From Myxococcales bacterium (GTDB taxonomy: Bacteria; Myxococcota_A; Bradymonadia; REDH01), in assembly GCA_020633625.1 (NCBI GenBank), contig JACKDJ010000011.1, positions 55,006 to 119,005 of the forward strand: a DNA stretch of 64,000 nt, given 5' to 3'. Positions 62,290 through 64,000 of this stretch are shown here, one piece after another; position 1 is the stretch's first letter, and every line of letters begins with the position of its first letter. Under the pieces are notes generated by a model that saw only the letters and a list, made by a program, of their open reading frames with translations, did not search any database and had not been told where the DNA came from. Position numbers and translations under genes: made by a program.

Positions 62290-64000
62290 GTGTCGGACGC
62301 GCGCAAGATTGGGCTCGAGATCTTCGAGGCGATGCCGAAGCAGGCGCCGTCGGTGTTTCGCAAAGACTTCTGGACCGGGAAGGTCATGGAGTGGTCGATG
62401 CGAGACGAGGCGTTCAAGCTGGAGATGTTCCGGTTCGTCGACGTGTTTCCGGTGCTTCGGACGCCGGAGCAGGTCGCCGGACACCTAAAGGAGTACTTCT
62501 GCCGCCCGGAGCAGGACTTCCCGGTGTGGATCCGCTTCGGGCTCGAGAGCGTCTCGGCGGGCTCGCTCGTGGCGCGGGCGGCGGCGAGCCAGATCGAGCG
62601 GAACATTCGCGGAATGGCCGCGGACTTCGTCGCCGGCGAGGACGCCGCGAGCGCGCTCCCGAAGCTGATCGCGTCGCGCAAGGCGGGCATCGGGTTCACG
62701 GTCGACCTGCTCGGCGAGGCGACGGTCAGCGAAGAGGAGGCGGACACATACGCGGCGCGCTATGCAGACCTGATCGACACTCTCGCGGACGCAGCCGAAG
62801 CGTGGCGTCCGGTCCCTGCGCTCGACGACGCGCCGTGGGGCGAGGTGCCGCGCGTCAACGTGTCGATCAAGGTGTCGTCGCTGTACTCGCAGCTCGACCC
62901 GATCGACCCGGACGGTTCGCTCGCGGGCGTTCGCGCGCGCCTGCTCCCGCTGCTGCAGCGTGCGCGGCGTCGCGGGGTTTTCGTGAACCTCGACATGGAG
63001 CAGTTCGCGCTGAAGGAGCTGACGCTCGCGCTGTTCCGCTCGCTGGTCGAGGACCCCGAGCTCGGCGGCTACCCGCACCTGGGTGTCGTGCTGCAGGCGT
63101 ACCTGCGGTCGGCGCGAGACGACGCGCGCGCGCTGTGTGCGTGGGCGAAGCGCGGCGGCCACCACATCACGGTTCGGCTCGTGAAGGGGGCGTACTGGGA
63201 CTACGAGACCGTCCACGCGCAACAGCAGGGGTGGCCGATCCCGGTCTTTCAGAACAAGTGGGAGTCGGACGCGAGCTTTGAGGCGTGTGCGAAGATCCTG
63301 CTGGACCACTATCCAAACGTGCGACCCGCGATCGCGAGCCACAACGTCCGCTCGATCGCGGCCGCGCTTGCATACGCCGAAGAGAAGGGTGTTCCCGCCG
63401 CGGCGCTCGAGGTCCAGACGTTGTTTGGGATGGCCGACGCGCTGAAGGTGGCCGTTCAGCGGCGCGGTGTCCGGGTGCGCGAGTATGTGCCCGTGGGCGA
63501 GCTCGTTCCGGGGATGGCGTACCTGGTCCGGCGGCTGCTGGAGAACACGTCGAACGAGGGCTTTCTGCGCGCACGGTTCGCGGGGGCTGCGGATCCCGAG
63601 ACGCTCCTCCGCGACCCGGCAGCGGGCGGTCGGGCGGCGACCTCCGATCCGACGCCGGAGTCCGAGTTCGTGAACACACCAAACACGGACTTCTCGGTGG
63701 CGGCGCGACGCGAGTCCGTGGCGGCCGCTATCGGCGCTGTCCGGGGGCGACTCGGTGGTCATGTGCCGCTGACGATCGGCCCCGCGACGGTGGACACGGA
63801 GGCGCGCCTCGAGCGGCACAACCCAGCGCGGCGGAGCGAGCGGATCGTGACCACCGCCGCAGCGACGCGGGAGCACGCCGACCAAGCGATTCGCGCGGGA
63901 TACGAAGCGTTCCCCTCGTGGCGCGACCGGCCGGCGCGCGAGCGCACTGCCGTGATCCGTCGCGCCGGAGAGCTGATCGAGGCGCGGCGAGACGAGCTGA
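62290..64000 (+). CDS. putA: Proline dehydrogenase / P5C dehydrogenase fusion (PutA-type), 5' part
   Basis: The first 570 codons of a long enzyme cut by the right edge. The proline dehydrogenase barrel has SIKVSSLYSQLDP, FVNLDMEQFALKELTL, QAYLRSARDD, RLVKGAYWDYE (FAD and substrate contacts), IASHNVRSIA and QTLFGMADALK. From about residue 470 it enters the N-terminal region of an aldehyde dehydrogenase (RHNPARRSERIV). The enzyme oxidises proline to glutamate. The GTG start has GGAGG four bases upstream. The DNA-binding domain of gammaproteobacterial PutA is absent. The preceding 219 bp hold no gene. Confidence 0.93.
   Translation, partial: MSDARKIGLEIFEAMPKQAPSVFRKDFWTGKVMEWSMRDEAFKLEMFRFVDVFPVLRTPEQVAGHLKEYFCRPEQDFPVWIRFGLESVSAGSLVARAAASQIERNIRGMAADFVAGEDAASALPKLIASRKAGIGFTVDLLGEATVSEEEADTYAARYADLIDTLADAAEAWRPVPALDDAPWGEVPRVNVSIKVSSLYSQLDPIDPDGSLAGVRARLLPLLQRARRRGVFVNLDMEQFALKELTLALFRSLVEDPELGGYPHLGVVLQAYLRSARDDARALCAWAKRGGHHITVRLVKGAYWDYETVHAQQQGWPIPVFQNKWESDASFEACAKILLDHYPNVRPAIASHNVRSIAAALAYAEEKGVPAAALEVQTLFGMADALKVAVQRRGVRVREYVPVGELVPGMAYLVRRLLENTSNEGFLRARFAGAADPETLLRDPAAGGRAATSDPTPESEFVNTPNTDFSVAARRESVAAAIGAVRGRLGGHVPLTIGPATVDTEARLERHNPARRSERIVTTAAATREHADQAIRAGYEAFPSWRDRPARERTAVIRRAGELIEARRDEL

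Overview
The window is a GC-rich, gene-dense bacterial chromosome segment (47 protein-coding genes, two cut by the window edges; no rRNA, tRNA, transposase, phage gene or CRISPR array seen). The gene content points to a myxobacterium-like organism (phylum Myxococcota). About eleven predicted lipoproteins were found, seven of them with long Asp/Gly/Ala/Thr-rich linkers after the lipobox. One carries twelve Myxococcus-type Cys-rich (CGDG..EECDDGN) repeats, one a MopE-like metal-binding motif, one large protein a MXAN_5187-like C-terminal domain, and the many GTGA/ATGA start-stop overlaps fit the same assignment. This taxonomic call is inference.

Layout. 1-1.1 kb: ABC ATPase start, a 34-bp tandem repeat array and a mobA-like gene. 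1.3-14.7 kb: surface and secreted proteins (a GH31 glycosidase resembling sulfoquinovosidases, an FG-GAP propeller, an EF-hand protein divergent from an OmpR-type two-component system with a CpxR-like box between them, and a translationally coupled trio of lipoproteins). 14.7-19.4 kb: housekeeping (ABC-F ATPase, dCMP deaminase, a 47-residue membrane peptide coupled to msrB, typA). 19.4-24.5 kb: a TetR regulator with a divergent His-box hydroxylase, a type IV pilin-like protein, a degenerate CPBP protease-like protein and a DNase-I-fold lipoprotein. 24.5-28.9 kb: a minus-strand redox operon (VKOR-DsbA fusion, OmpA-like, TlpA-like, class V aminotransferase/cysteine desulfurase-like).

29.0-42.3 kb is the most notable region: a specialised lipid cluster on the minus strand. 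Its genes are a desaturase, an MBL-fold hydrolase, a second desaturase, a fatty acyl-AMP ligase, a cyclopropane-synthase-like methyltransferase, a free-standing ACP, a 2109-residue KS-AT-ACP-KR-DH polyketide synthase with a C-terminal alpha-oxoamine synthase (AOS), and an Sfp-type phosphopantetheinyl transferase. Taken together, the domains predict that a desaturated or methylated fatty acid is loaded onto ACP and extended by one malonyl unit. The extension product is reduced and dehydrated to the 2-enoyl thioester, then released by decarboxylative condensation with an amino acid. If the amino acid is serine, the product would be a 3-keto-4-ene sphingoid base made on a PUFA-synthase-like PKS. 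Three copies of a palindrome (TGGTTCAACCA) spaced 40-43 bp apart sit upstream of the core operon and look like operators.

42.4-64 kb: enoyl-CoA hydratase, a lipoprotein, a 72-bp duplicated hairpin element, a GT2/GT87-like membrane glycosyltransferase pair, two large lipoproteins (one propeller-like, one VWA), a MXAN_5187-like membrane protein behind a recognisable sigma-70-type promoter, a three-gene operon (unknown gene, ispA-like, tlyA), two secreted proteins, mutM, a TPR protein, and the first part of a PutA-type proline dehydrogenase fusion running off the right edge. Several convergent gene pairs are separated by strong GC hairpins without U-tracts.
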